A stretch of DNA of 57,490 nt from Actinomycetes bacterium. GTDB taxonomy: Bacteria; Actinomycetota; Actinomycetes; Actinomycetales; Cellulomonadaceae. A program made the position numbers and the translations under genes. This document shows, in pieces, positions 47,632-56,654 of this stretch. Positions within the stretch are counted from its first letter, which is position 1, and each line of letters starts with the position of its first letter. Below the pieces are notes generated by a model, which saw nothing but the letters and a program-made list of their open reading frames with translations, did no database searches and was not told the DNA's origin. The DNA is taken from positions 1 to 57,490 of the forward strand of contig JAEYUL010000064.1 of NCBI GenBank assembly GCA_023432565.1, read 5' to 3'.

Positions 47632-49359
47632 TCACGCGTCGACCAGGTCGGGCACGACGAGCTCGCTCGCGGCGCGGTCGCCGAGGGCGGCCCGCAGCGT
47701 GAGCATGCCGCCCGAGAGCGACGCGGAGTCGAAGCCTGCCTGCGTGAGCACGCGGTGGGCGATGGCCGAGCGGACCCCGGAGGCGCACAGCACGCGCACC
47801 GGCCGGCCGTGCGCGGCCTCACGCACCTCGTCGAGGCGTCCGCGCAGCTCGGTGTGCGGGATGTTCAGGGAGTCCGGCAGGTGCCCCGTGGCGTACTCCG
47901 CCGCGGTCCGCGTGTCGAGCACCAGCGCGTCGCGCTGGACCTGCTCGAGGTCCTCGGAGTACCAGAGGCGCAGCGTGCCGTCGAGGACGTTCGAGCCCAC
48001 CATGCCCGCGAGGTTGACCGCGTCCTTGGCCTGGCCGTAGGGCGGGGAGTACGCCAGGTCCAGGTCGATCAGGTCCCCGACGTGCATGCGTGCTCGGACC
48101 GCCGTGGCCAGCACGTCGATCCGCTTGTCCACGCCCTCGTGCCCGACGGCCTGCGCTCCGAGCAGCAGACCGGTCTGCGCGTCGACGTGCACGACCAGGT
48201 GGACCTGGCTCGCGCCGGGGAAGTAGCCGGCGTGCTGCAGCGGGTGCAGGTGCAGCGTGTGGTGCTCGCGGCCGGCGAGCGCGAGCGCGGCGCGGTTGGC
48301 ACCGGTCGTGGCGGCGGTCAGGTTCCCCACGCGCACGACGGCGGTGCCCAGCGGGGCGGGGATCGGGCGGGCGGTGCCCGGTCGCAGGATGTCGTCGGCG
48401 ACGAGCCTGCCCGCGCGGTTGGCGGGTCCGGCGAGCGGGACGGGGCGACGCAGCCCGGTGACCGCGTCGGTGGACACGACCGCGTCGCCCACGGCCCACA
48501 CGTCCGGCACGGACGTGCGTCCGTGCTCGTCGACGACGATCGCGCCGCGCTCGCACTCGATCCCCGACGCCTCGAAGACCTCGGTGTTCGGGCGAACGCC
48601 GACGGACAGGACGACGAGGTCCGCCGCGACGCGCGTGCCGTCCGCCAGGACGACGACGTCGTGCTCGGCCCCGGCCTCGATCGCCGAGGCCGCGACGCCC
48701 GCCCGGACGGTGACGCCCATCGCGCGCAGCTCGTCGGTGACGAGGGTGGCCAGCTCGTGCTCCAGCGGGGGCAGCACGTGCGGAGCCAGCTCGACGAGCG
48801 TCACGTCCACGCCACGGCGCGCGAGCGCCTCGGCGGCCTCCAGCCCGATGAAGCCGGCACCGAGCACGACGGCACGCTGCGCGCCCTCGTCGACGTGCCC
48901 GCGCAGCGCGACCGCGTCCTCGACGGTGCGCAGCGTGTGGACGCGCGGGGAGTCGAGGCCGTCGACGGGCGGCCGCACGGCGCGCGCACCGGGGGCGAGC
49001 ACGAGGGCGTCGTAGGGCAGGTCGAACGAGCCGTCGGCGGTCTCGACGTGCACGGTCCGGCGCTCGGTGTCGACCGCGGTGACCTCGTGCCCCGTCCGGA
49101 CGTCCAGGTTCAGCGCGGCGCGCAGCGACTCGGGCGTCTGCACGAGCAGCCGCCCGGCGTCGTGGATCTCGTCGCCGACGTGGTACGGCAGGCCGCAGTT
49201 CGCGAACGAGACGTGAGCGCCGCGTTCGAGCACGACGATCTCGGCAGTCTCGTGCAGTCGTCGGGCGCGAGCGGCGCAGCTCATGCCGCCGGCCACGCCG
49301 CCGACGACGACGATGCGGGTGCGGTCTGCAGGTCGGTTCGGGGCGGTCGTCGTGCTCAT
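47632..49359 (-). CDS. CoA-disulfide reductase / rhodanese fusion (persulfide reductase type)
   Basis: A 575-residue flavoprotein. FAD-binding VVVGGVAGGMSCAARARRL, the active Cys C55 in VSFANCGLPYH, the NAD(P)H-binding GAGFIGLEAAEALARRG and the FAD-contact DVWAVGDAV precede the dimerisation domain. The C-terminal rhodanese domain (about 475-575) has catalytic C525 in VRVLCASGVRSAIA. Such CoADR-RHD enzymes reduce CoA disulfides, persulfides or polysulfides. ATG 49359 is seven bases from a -10, with an operator in the promoter. It is the first gene of an operon with the CstR-like repressor. Confidence 0.93.
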   Translation of the reverse strand: MSTTTAPNRPADRTRIVVVGGVAGGMSCAARARRLHETAEIVVLERGAHVSFANCGLPYHVGDEIHDAGRLLVQTPESLRAALNLDVRTGHEVTAVDTERRTVHVETADGSFDLPYDALVLAPGARAVRPPVDGLDSPRVHTLRTVEDAVALRGHVDEGAQRAVVLGAGFIGLEAAEALARRGVDVTLVELAPHVLPPLEHELATLVTDELRAMGVTVRAGVAASAIEAGAEHDVVVLADGTRVAADLVVLSVGVRPNTEVFEASGIECERGAIVVDEHGRTSVPDVWAVGDAVVSTDAVTGLRRPVPLAGPANRAGRLVADDILRPGTARPIPAPLGTAVVRVGNLTAATTGANRAALALAGREHHTLHLHPLQHAGYFPGASQVHLVVHVDAQTGLLLGAQAVGHEGVDKRIDVLATAVRARMHVGDLIDLDLAYSPPYGQAKDAVNLAGMVGSNVLDGTLRLWYSEDLEQVQRDALVLDTRTAAEYATGHLPDSLNIPHTELRGRLDEVREAAHGRPVRVLCASGVRSAIAHRVLTQAGFDSASLSGGMLTLRAALGDRAASELVVPDLVDA

Positions 49360-49366
49360 GGCTCCG

Positions 49367-49396
49367 ATCCTAGGATACCCCCAGGGGTATTGCCAA
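49367..49396 (-). promoter_or_regulatory. CsoR/CstR-type operator inside the promoter of the persulfide operon
   Basis: On the minus strand TTGGCA (49396-49391) and TAGGAT (49372-49367) are 18 bases apart. The spacer holds the 7-2-7 palindrome ATACCCCCAGGGGTAT (49375-49390 on the plus strand), the form of operators bound by CsoR-family repressors. Binding would block RNA polymerase. Confidence 0.85.
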
Positions 49397-49607
49397 GCGC
49401 CTGGCCGTCCACCGCGCTCGCCGGGTCTGCTCGCCGGGCCCGGCGAGCCTCGTCCGGCTCGACGACCTCGGACGACGCAGCGTCTCGCCCCGCCCCGGCG
49501 GACGCCCCGCAGCCGCACCACCTCGCGGCGCCGGGGTCCGGGGCTCGTCCGTGCGGGTGCGAGGACGTACGGTGGCCCAGGGAAGGTCCGCTCGTCGAGG
49601 AGCTGCC

Positions 49608-50777
49608 ATGGACCTGCACGCAGCACGCCGCCCGCTCAGGCTCGCCCTCGCGGCAGTCGTCGTGACGAGCGCGCTCGCGGCCGCGGTGCCGTCCGCGGCC
49701 GAGGAGGACACCCCGACGACGATGCGTGGCGTGACGCTCGTGGACACCCGGCCAGGGATGCCCGGGGGATACACCCGGCTCAGGCTCGAGGTCCGGCTCA
49801 GCGACCCCGACGGGCTGCCCGACACCCTGACGAACTTCGAGACCGAGCCCTACCCGGTCGGCTACGCCGACGTCGTCCCCGACGTGGCGGCGCGCCCCAC
49901 CGACCTGCTGCGCACGGCGCTGTACTGGGACCGGCTGGACCGTACGGCGGGGACCGCCACGTCGGGCACCTGGACGGGGACGGCGACCGTCACCTCGGTC
50001 TCGACCGGCACGATCACCCTGTCCAGGCTCGTCGTCACCGACGACGACCAGGCCACCACGACGATCCCGGTGGTGAACGGTCCGAGCGTCGTGCTCACCG
50101 GGCCGCCGAGCCTGCCGTGGGAGTACGAGGTGCTCAACCCACCGGTGAAGGTCGTGACCGGCGGCGAGCGGTGGACCCCCTCGCTGCGGCTGGTGCGACG
50201 CGACGACGGGACGCCGGTCGCGCAGGCCGTGAGCGCCGCGTCCGGCCCCGGTGTCGTCGACAAGCCGTACTGGACCTGGAGCACGACCCTGGTCACCCCG
50301 CAGTTCCTCGCGGACTACCCGAGCGTCTTCCCGCTGCGGTCGTCGTCCTCCGGCCTGCTCACGCTGCCCACGTACGGCGTGCAGGAGCCGCAGTACGTGG
50401 GGTCGCTCGCCGGGTGGGGCAGCGGCTCGGGCCGCTACTACACGGTGGCGGCCACCGGTCAGCTCGAGCCGCCGGTCAAGTGGCAGGCGAAGGCGTCGTT
50501 CGGCACCTCCGGCGGCGACGTGGTCATGACGGGCAACGCGTGGCCCGCGCCGTCCGTGTACGCGGCGGCCAACCCCGCGATCCACCTGCAGCGACTCGTC
50601 GGACGCACCTGGCGGACCGAGGCGTCGAGCCAGGTGCGCGCCAACGGACGGTTCACGGTGGTCTGGGACGCCCCCGCGTCGAGCGGGTACTGGGTGCGTG
50701 CGTACAAGCCGGGTGGCGTCACGGGGCACGACGTGAGCGTCGGCACGATCGGCCCCGCGGTCTGGGTGACGCCCTGA
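49608..50777 (+). CDS. secreted protein of unknown function
   Basis: A 389-residue exported protein. The signal peptide has Arg residues, a hydrophobic stretch (LRLALAAVVVTSALAAAVPSAAE) and likely cleavage near residue 31. The mature part is beta-rich with repeated Thr/Val strands (TWTGTATVTSVSTGTITLSRLVVTDDDQA; VVLTGPPSLPWEYEVLNPPVKVV) suggestive of immunoglobulin-like domains. No catalytic motif is recognised and there is no cell-wall anchor. AGGAG lies five bases upstream of the ATG. The gap before it (49397-49607) holds TACGGT at 49567 as a possible -10 and nothing else clear. Confidence 0.8.
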   Translation: MDLHAARRPLRLALAAVVVTSALAAAVPSAAEEDTPTTMRGVTLVDTRPGMPGGYTRLRLEVRLSDPDGLPDTLTNFETEPYPVGYADVVPDVAARPTDLLRTALYWDRLDRTAGTATSGTWTGTATVTSVSTGTITLSRLVVTDDDQATTTIPVVNGPSVVLTGPPSLPWEYEVLNPPVKVVTGGERWTPSLRLVRRDDGTPVAQAVSAASGPGVVDKPYWTWSTTLVTPQFLADYPSVFPLRSSSSGLLTLPTYGVQEPQYVGSLAGWGSGSGRYYTVAATGQLEPPVKWQAKASFGTSGGDVVMTGNAWPAPSVYAAANPAIHLQRLVGRTWRTEASSQVRANGRFTVVWDAPASSGYWVRAYKPGGVTGHDVSVGTIGPAVWVTP

Positions 50778-50794
50778 CCGGCGGGCGCCGCAGG

Positions 50795-50806
50795 TAGCGT
50801 GCTCGT
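50795..50806 (+). promoter_or_regulatory. -10 element of leaderless Nif3 transcript
   Basis: TAGCGT (50795-50800) lies six bases before the GTG of the Nif3-family gene. Confidence 0.6.
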
Positions 50807-51994
50807 GTGAGCGCACCCCGGCTGGCCGACGTCGTCCGTCTCCTCGAGCAGCGGTACCCGCCCGCGACAGCGGAGTCGTGGGACGCAGTCGGGCTCGTGG
50901 CCGGGGACCCCGACGCCCCGGTGAGACGTGTGCTGTTCGCGGTGGACCCGGTCGCGACGGTGGTCGACGAAGCGCTCGAGTGGGGCGCCGACCTGGTCGT
51001 CACCCACCATCCGCTCCTGCTGCGCGGTGTGCACTCGGTGGCCGCGACGACCTTCAAGGGAGCTGTCGTGCACCGGCTGGTGCGCGGCGGTTGCGCCCTG
51101 CTGGCGGCGCACACCAACGCCGACGCGGCCGGCGGCGGCGTGGCCGACGCGCTCGCGCAGGTGCTCGGCCTCGTCGACGTCGCACCGCTGGTCGCCGACC
51201 CGCTCCCGGTGCTCGACAAGCACGTCGTGTTCGTGCCCGTGGCCGACGCGCCGACCGTGGTGGACGCCATGGCCGGGGCAGGCGCCGGCGCGGTGGGGCA
51301 GTACGAACGGTGCGCGTGGACCACCACCGGCGAGGGCACGTTCACACCGCTCGACGGTGCGTCACCCGCGGTCGGGACCGTCGGCGAGCAGGCGACGGTC
51401 GTCGAGGCGCGTGTCGAGCTCGTCGCGCCGCGGAGTCGGCGCGAGGTGGTGGTCGCGGCGATGCGCGCGGCGCACCCGTACGAGGAGCCGGCGTTCGACG
51501 TCCTCGAGCTCGCCAGCCTGACCGGGTCGACCGGCACGGGACGGGTCGGCCGCCTGCCGCGGCCGATGACGCTGCGCGAGCTCGCGCAGTCGGTCGCGGA
51601 CTCGACGCCCGCGACCGCGCAAGGGGTGCGGTTCGCGGGTGACGCCGACGGAGTCGTCGAGCGTGTGGCCGTCGTCGGCGGGTCGGGGGACCCGTTCTTC
51701 GACGCGGCGCGCGCTGCGCACGCCGACGTGTACGTCACCGCGGACCTGCGCCACCACCCGGCCTCCGAGCAGCGCGAACGCGCCGAGTTCGACGCCGCCC
51801 GGTCCGGCCGACCGGCCACGCCCTACCTCGTCGACCTCGCGCACTTCGCCTCCGAGTGGCCGTGGCTCACGCTCGCCGCACGTGACCTGACGGCGGACCT
51901 GGCGGCGCTGGGCACTACGGTGGAGACCCGCGTCAGCGTGCGGCGCACCGATCCGTGGACGGGGCGAGTGAGCCGCAGCGACGCACCCAGCTGA
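50807..51994 (+). CDS. Nif3-like dinuclear metal-centre protein
   Basis: A 395-residue member of the NIF3/YbgI (GTP cyclohydrolase 1 type 2 homologue) family. Metal ligands are seen in VVTHHPLLLRGVHS and AAHTNADAAGGG, with HH...E/D late (YVTADLRHHPASEQ, LVDLAHFASEWP). An insertion between the two halves (about 125-245) gives the long form. Biochemical function is unsettled. It begins a cluster with the zinc-ribbon protein and RNase H/phosphatase, as in mycobacteria. Confidence 0.92.
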   Translation: MSAPRLADVVRLLEQRYPPATAESWDAVGLVAGDPDAPVRRVLFAVDPVATVVDEALEWGADLVVTHHPLLLRGVHSVAATTFKGAVVHRLVRGGCALLAAHTNADAAGGGVADALAQVLGLVDVAPLVADPLPVLDKHVVFVPVADAPTVVDAMAGAGAGAVGQYERCAWTTTGEGTFTPLDGASPAVGTVGEQATVVEARVELVAPRSRREVVVAAMRAAHPYEEPAFDVLELASLTGSTGTGRVGRLPRPMTLRELAQSVADSTPATAQGVRFAGDADGVVERVAVVGGSGDPFFDAARAAHADVYVTADLRHHPASEQRERAEFDAARSGRPATPYLVDLAHFASEWPWLTLAARDLTADLAALGTTVETRVSVRRTDPWTGRVSRSDAPS

Positions 51995-52049
51995 CCGAAC
52001 GACGAACCGACCCCTCGACCCGCCCCCGGCGGGTGCCGGAAGGAACCCC

Positions 52050-52790
52050 GTGCCGAACGCTCCCGCAGCGGACCAGCGACGACTTCTCGACGTGCAGGCG
52101 CTCGACACGCGCCTCGACCAGCTCGCGCACCAGCGCCGGACGCTGCCCGAGCTCGCGCGGCTCGCCGAGCTCGACACCCAGCTCGCCGACCTGCACACCT
52201 CGCTCGTCACCTCGCAGACCGCCGTGGCCGACCTGCGGCGTGAGCTCGCCAAGGCTGAGGCGGACGTCCAGCAGGTGCGCGACCGCGCGGCCCGCAACCA
52301 GAGCCGCCTCGACAGCGGGCAGGGCACCGCCAAGGACCTGCAGGCGCTGCAGCACGAGCTGGAGTCGCTCGCCCGGCGTCAGAGCGATCTCGAAGAGGTC
52401 GAGCTCGAGGTGATGGAGCGGCTCGAGGCCCACGAGAACGCGCTGGCCGAGGTCCAGTCCGCGCACACGCAGCTCGCCGCAGGCAAGGCGGAGGTCGAGG
52501 TGCAGCGTGACGCCGCGCTCGCGCAGATCGACGCCGAGGTCGCGCAGGTGCAGGCCGAGCGTGCGACAGCAGCCGCGGGTCTCGACGCCGCCCTGGTCAC
52601 GCTGTACGACAGGCTGCGTGCCCAGCTCGGCGGCTCGGGTGCCGCCGCGCTGCGTGGCCGGCGGTGCGAGGGCTGCCACCTCGAGCTGAACCCGCTGGAC
52701 CTGGACGGCATCAAGGCCAAGCCGCAGGACGCGGTGGTGCGCTGCGAGGAGTGCGGCCGCATCCTCGTCCGGCTGCCCGAGGGCCAGTGA
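52050..52790 (+). CDS. coiled-coil C4 zinc-ribbon protein
   Basis: A 246-residue protein with a long antiparallel coiled coil (about 5-195) rich in Ala, Glu and Leu heptads and a C-terminal zinc ribbon (CEGCHLELNPLD ... CEECGRIL). Homologues in actinobacteria lie next to Nif3, and related CdsZ/CT398-type proteins bind secretion or RNA partners; the role here is unknown. Its stop overlaps the next start (GTGA). Confidence 0.88.
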   Translation: MPNAPAADQRRLLDVQALDTRLDQLAHQRRTLPELARLAELDTQLADLHTSLVTSQTAVADLRRELAKAEADVQQVRDRAARNQSRLDSGQGTAKDLQALQHELESLARRQSDLEEVELEVMERLEAHENALAEVQSAHTQLAAGKAEVEVQRDAALAQIDAEVAQVQAERATAAAGLDAALVTLYDRLRAQLGGSGAAALRGRRCEGCHLELNPLDLDGIKAKPQDAVVRCEECGRILVRLPEGQ

Positions 52791-54007
52791 CGCGCCGGCT
52801 CGTCGTCGAGGCGGACGGCGGCTCGCGGGGGAACCCGGGGCCGGCCGGATACGGCGCGCTGGTGCGCGACGCGGTCACCGGGCGTGTCCTGGCCGAGCGC
52901 GCGGACTACCTCGGGATCGCGTCGAACAACGTCGCCGAGTACTCCGGGCTCGTCGCGGGCCTGCGCGCGGCCCGGTCCATCGACCCCGAGGCGGCGATCG
53001 AGGTCCGCATGGACTCCCAGCTCGTCATCCGCCAGATGAGCGGCGAGTGGAGGATCAAGCACGACGACATGCGCCGACTCGCCGACGAGGCGCGCGCGCT
53101 CGTCGACCCGGCGACCGTGAGGTGGACGTGGGTGCCCCGTGCCGACAACGCCGCCGCCGACCGGCTCGCGAACCAGGCGATGGACTCCCGGGCCGCGATC
53201 GTGACGGACGACGACACGGCGGTCGAGCACACCACTGACGACGACTCGACGCACCGCGCCGCCGCGGTGCCGTCCGACGTGACGGTCTCGGGGGTCGCGT
53301 CCGAGCCCGGCAGCGGGCGGGTGCCACGGCCGTCGGGCGCCGGGGTCCGGTTCGACGACGAGTCCCCGGTGACGCTCGTCCTGGTGCGGCACGGGGAGAC
53401 GGCGATGACGGTCTCGCGCGGCTACTCGGGCTCGAGCGAGCCGGGACCGCCGCTCAACGAGCGCGGCCGCGCGCAGGCGAGGGCCGCCGCTGCCCTCGTC
53501 GACCGCGTGGGACGCGACCTGTGGGGCGACATCGCCTACCCGAGCGAGGTCCTCGCCTCGCCGATGGTCCGCACGCAGGAGACGGCGGGCGTCATCGCCG
53601 AGCGCCTCGGCCTGCCCGTCCGGATCGACGAGCGGGTCAAGGAGGCCGACTTCGGGCAGTGGCAGGGCCTGACCGCCGTGCAGATCGAGGAGCGGTGGCC
53701 GGGGCAGCTCGAGCCGTGGCACACCCGCGCCGACCTGCGGCCACCGGGCGGCGAGTCCATCGTGGACGTGGGGGAGCGCCTGCGCTCGCTGTACGAGGAG
53801 CTGCTCACGACCGAGCGGGGACGCACCGTCGTCGTCGTGTCGCACGCGGTCGCGATCCGCGCCGCCCTGGGGATCGCGATGGGGGCGCACCCGGGCGCGT
53901 GGAGCCAGCTGCGCGTCGCGCCCGCGTCGGTGAGCATCGTGCGGCTCTTCGCCGACCACCGGCACGAGATCGCCGTGGCGGGAGCGCCGAGCGAGGGCTG
54001 GGCCTGA
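52787..54007 (+). CDS. bifunctional RNase H / acid phosphatase
   Basis: A 406-residue fusion. The N-terminal type I RNase H domain (1-140) has EADGGSRGNPGPAGYGAL, NVAEYSGLVAGL, RMDSQLVIRQM and VPRADNAAADRLANQAMD with the acidic catalytic set. A variable linker (140-200) leads to a histidine phosphatase domain (about 201-406) with LVLVRHGETAMT and VVVVSHAVAIRAALG. The homologous mycobacterial protein has RNase H and alpha-ribazole or acid phosphatase activities. GTG 52787 overlaps the upstream stop. Confidence 0.93.
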   Translation: MTRRLVVEADGGSRGNPGPAGYGALVRDAVTGRVLAERADYLGIASNNVAEYSGLVAGLRAARSIDPEAAIEVRMDSQLVIRQMSGEWRIKHDDMRRLADEARALVDPATVRWTWVPRADNAAADRLANQAMDSRAAIVTDDDTAVEHTTDDDSTHRAAAVPSDVTVSGVASEPGSGRVPRPSGAGVRFDDESPVTLVLVRHGETAMTVSRGYSGSSEPGPPLNERGRAQARAAAALVDRVGRDLWGDIAYPSEVLASPMVRTQETAGVIAERLGLPVRIDERVKEADFGQWQGLTAVQIEERWPGQLEPWHTRADLRPPGGESIVDVGERLRSLYEELLTTERGRTVVVVSHAVAIRAALGIAMGAHPGAWSQLRVAPASVSIVRLFADHRHEIAVAGAPSEGWA

Positions 54008-54036
54008 CGCTCGCGGGCGTCGCGCCGCGCGCGACG

Positions 54037-55209
54037 TCAGGTGGTCGCGACGAGCGCGGCCACCGCGGCGACGAGCGTGAGCGGGGCGAGCACGAGGCCC
54101 TGACGCACGATCGTCCTCGCCGGGACGTCCAGCAGCACCTGTCGGCACCGCTGCCACCACAGCACGGTCGCGAGCGACCCCCACGGCGTCAGGATCGGCG
54201 CGACGCCCGTGCCGATCAGCAGGGCCGCGATCCTCAGCGGGTCGCCTGCCGTGGCGGGGTCGAGCGCGAGGAACGCGGGCAGGTTGTTGACCGCGTTGGA
54301 CGCCAGCGCACCGGCCGCCGCGAGCCGCAGCAGGTCGGCGGGGCCGTCGCCCTCCCCGGCGACGTCGTGCAACAGGTCGGCCACGCCGTGCGCGTGGGCG
54401 GTGGCGACGAGCACGAACAGCCCGCCGACGACGACGAGCGTGCGCCACGGGACCATGTCGGCCGGGGCGACCGGCAGGGGTCGACGACGAGCGAGCGTCA
54501 GTGCGAGCAGCACCACGGCCGCGACCGACGCCGCCAGCACGGGCTCGACCCCCGCGACGAACGCGACCGCCATCGCGCCGACCACCAGGCCCGTGGCACG
54601 CAGCAGCGCTGCGTCCGCGGGCTCGGGCGGGGGCACGGGCTCGTAGCGGCCCACGATCGCGCGCCGGTCGCGGACGGCCAGGACGGCCACCGTGACGACG
54701 ATCGAGGCCAGGGCGGGCGCCCACATGAGCCCGAGGTAGCTCACCCCGGCGCGGCGCAGCTCGTGATCGGCGAGCAGGTTCGTGAGGTTCGAGACCGGCA
54801 GCACGAGCGACGCGGTGTTCGCGAGCGCGACGACCGCCAGCGCGAGCGGCAGGGGCGACGAGCGCGTCCGACGAGCGAGCGCGACGACCGCCGGCGTGAG
54901 CAGGACCGCCGTCGTGTCGAGCGACAGGACGGCCGTGCTGACGGTCGCGAGCACGACCACGCCCGACCACAGGACCCAGCGCCGACCGCGCGCGGCGCGG
55001 GCGGCCAACGCCGCTGCGGCCGCGAACAGCCCGGCACCGGCGCACAGCTCGGCGACCACCGTCAGCGCCGCGACGAAGACCAGGACCGGACCCGTGCGCT
55101 CCGCGAGGTCGATCGCGTCCTGGCGGGGCAGCGCACCGGTCGCGACGACGAGCACGCTCACGGCGAGCGCCGCCACCCACCAGGGCCGAGGGCGGGCCGG
55201 GACGCTCAC
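54037..55209 (-). CDS. ArsB/NhaD-like membrane transporter
   Basis: A 390-residue integral membrane protein of the ion-transporter (arsenical pump/citrate) superfamily, with about ten membrane segments. ALANTASLVLPVSNLTNLL is the characteristic half-helix motif near 130, repeated as ALASNAVNNLPAFLALD near 295. Substrate may be arsenite, a dicarboxylate or Na+/H+. Its GTG overlaps the yaaA stop (GTGA), so it is translationally coupled to an oxidative-stress gene, with no arsR nearby. Confidence 0.82.
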   Translation of the reverse strand: MSVPARPRPWWVAALAVSVLVVATGALPRQDAIDLAERTGPVLVFVAALTVVAELCAGAGLFAAAAALAARAARGRRWVLWSGVVVLATVSTAVLSLDTTAVLLTPAVVALARRTRSSPLPLALAVVALANTASLVLPVSNLTNLLADHELRRAGVSYLGLMWAPALASIVVTVAVLAVRDRRAIVGRYEPVPPPEPADAALLRATGLVVGAMAVAFVAGVEPVLAASVAAVVLLALTLARRRPLPVAPADMVPWRTLVVVGGLFVLVATAHAHGVADLLHDVAGEGDGPADLLRLAAAGALASNAVNNLPAFLALDPATAGDPLRIAALLIGTGVAPILTPWGSLATVLWWQRCRQVLLDVPARTIVRQGLVLAPLTLVAAVAALVATT

Positions 55210-55985
55210 GCGACGACGAGGGTGAGCGTGCGTGCTCCGCGCGCGGGGCGCGCGCCGAGCTCGACCGCGAGCCAGGCGTCGCCGACGAGCTCGTGCGCGG
55301 CGGCCGCGAGCCCGTCCGCGTCGCGCGGCGCGCGGCCTCGCCGCGTCACGAGGTGTCGTGTCAGCACGCCACGGGCGTGCTTCGCGTTGTGCGAGACGAC
55401 CGAGCGACGACCGCCGACCTCACGTTCGACGCGCACGTTGACCCAGTCCGCGGTCGTCGGGGGACGCCACATGGCGACGTAGTCCGCGGACCGTCCGTCG
55501 ACGACGAGCGCGCCGTCGGCCTCGGCGTCGAGCACGTCCGGCAGCGCCGTGCGCCAGAACGCCCCGAGCGGGCCGATGCCGGGAAGGTCCGCACCTCCCG
55601 AGAGCCGATAGGCGGGGATCGGGTCCTCGGGCGTGACGACGCCCCACAGCCCGCAGTAGATGCGCACGGACTCGGCGGCGCGGCGCCGCTGCGTGGGGGT
55701 GAGGCGGTCGAGCCCCGCCGCGGCGTACAGGACACCCGTGTAGACGAAGCGCGCGGCGGCGGTCGTCGCCTCGCGCAGCGTCGTGTTGCGCGCGACCTCG
55801 TCGGCGAGGCCGCGCGAGACGCCCAGGACGTCGACGGCGTCGGGTCGTGCGCTGACCTCGACGAGGGCGTCGAGGACCTTGGCGCGCGCCGGGTTCAGCG
55901 CAGGGTGGGACAGCGAGTCGAGGTCGACCGGTACGCCGCGGCGCGGGGCGGTCTTGCCCTCGGACGGAGGGAGCAGCACGAGCAC
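55206..55985 (-). CDS. yaaA: peroxide-stress protein YaaA
   Basis: A 259-residue protein of the YaaA/UPF0246 family (LVLLPPSEGKTAP, GVLYAAAGLDRLT, YCGLWGVVTPEDPIPAYRL, VSHNAKHARGVLTRHL). In Escherichia coli YaaA lowers free iron under peroxide stress and is OxyR-controlled. GTG 55985 lies six bases after TACAGT (leaderless). The ArsB-like transporter gene follows with an overlapping start. Confidence 0.93.
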   Translation of the reverse strand: MLVLLPPSEGKTAPRRGVPVDLDSLSHPALNPARAKVLDALVEVSARPDAVDVLGVSRGLADEVARNTTLREATTAAARFVYTGVLYAAAGLDRLTPTQRRRAAESVRIYCGLWGVVTPEDPIPAYRLSGGADLPGIGPLGAFWRTALPDVLDAEADGALVVDGRSADYVAMWRPPTTADWVNVRVEREVGGRRSVVSHNAKHARGVLTRHLVTRRGRAPRDADGLAAAAHELVGDAWLAVELGARPARGARTLTLVVA

Positions 55986-55997
55986 CGGACGACTGTA
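55986..55997 (-). promoter_or_regulatory. -10 element of leaderless yaaA transcript
   Basis: On the minus strand TACAGT (55997-55992) lies six bases before the GTG of yaaA. Confidence 0.6.
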
Positions 55998-56190
55998 GGC
56001 CGCGTGTGCGCCGTGAGCACGCGTCGTCGTCCGTGGCGCCCGCCACGTCTCGGCCGAGCCGCCCGCGATCGTCGGCGTCCCGTCGGGCCGGCTCGCCCCG
56101 GGGGCGTCGGGCTCGCTCGTCGGGCGCGGGAGCACGAGGGTCCCCGACGCACGAGGACCCGGACGCGGAGGGCGAGCCGGACCGGTGGGT

Positions 56191-56601
56191 TCAGGACCCG
56201 GCCGACTCCGCGGCGAGCGCAGCCGCCGCCTGCGACGGCGTGCCGCGCAGCAGGCAGAACTCGTTGCCCTCCGGGTCGGCCAGCACGACCCACGGCACGT
56301 CGCCCTGACCGATGTCGACGCGCGTCGCCCCGAGCGACAGGAGCCGCTCGAGCTCGGCGGCCTGGTCGGAGCCGTCCGGCGGGCGCAGGTCCGCGTGCAG
56401 CCTGTTCTTGCCACTCTTGGCGTCCGGAACGCGGATGAACAGCCAGTTCGTCGCGTCGCCGTGCGGCGGCGCGATCTCGATCTCGTCGTCGTCCGGGGCG
56501 GGCTCCCAGACGTACCCCCACTGCAGGACCTGCGACCACCAGGCCGCCAGGGCGTGCGGGTCGTGCGAGTCGATCGTCAGCTGGGAGACCACGAGAGGCA
56601 T
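56191..56601 (-). CDS. VOC-superfamily (glyoxalase-like) protein
   Basis: A 136-residue protein with the glyoxalase/bleomycin-resistance fold. It opens SQLTIDSHDPHALAAWWSQVL and ends DPEGNEFCLLRG, the pattern of the Glyoxalase_6 group. Metal-binding residues cannot be assigned with certainty (H13, E near the end of DPEGNEF). It may be a lyase, dioxygenase or binding protein. ATG 56601 is seven bases after TACCGT. Confidence 0.86.
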   Translation of the reverse strand: MPLVVSQLTIDSHDPHALAAWWSQVLQWGYVWEPAPDDDEIEIAPPHGDATNWLFIRVPDAKSGKNRLHADLRPPDGSDQAAELERLLSLGATRVDIGQGDVPWVVLADPEGNEFCLLRGTPSQAAAALAAESAGS

Positions 56602-56614
56602 GGCCGCCACGGTA
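56602..56614 (-). promoter_or_regulatory. -10 element of leaderless VOC-protein transcript
   Basis: On the minus strand TACCGT (56614-56609) lies seven bases before the ATG of the VOC-family gene. Confidence 0.55.
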
Positions 56615-56641
56615 GGGCGCCGCGGCTCGGCGCGCGACGGG

Positions 56642-56654
56642 TAGCATCGTCCTC
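56642..56654 (+). promoter_or_regulatory. -10 element of rnpB
   Basis: TAGCAT (56642-56647) lies about seven bases before the 5' end of RNase P RNA, on the opposite strand from the VOC gene. Confidence 0.55.
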
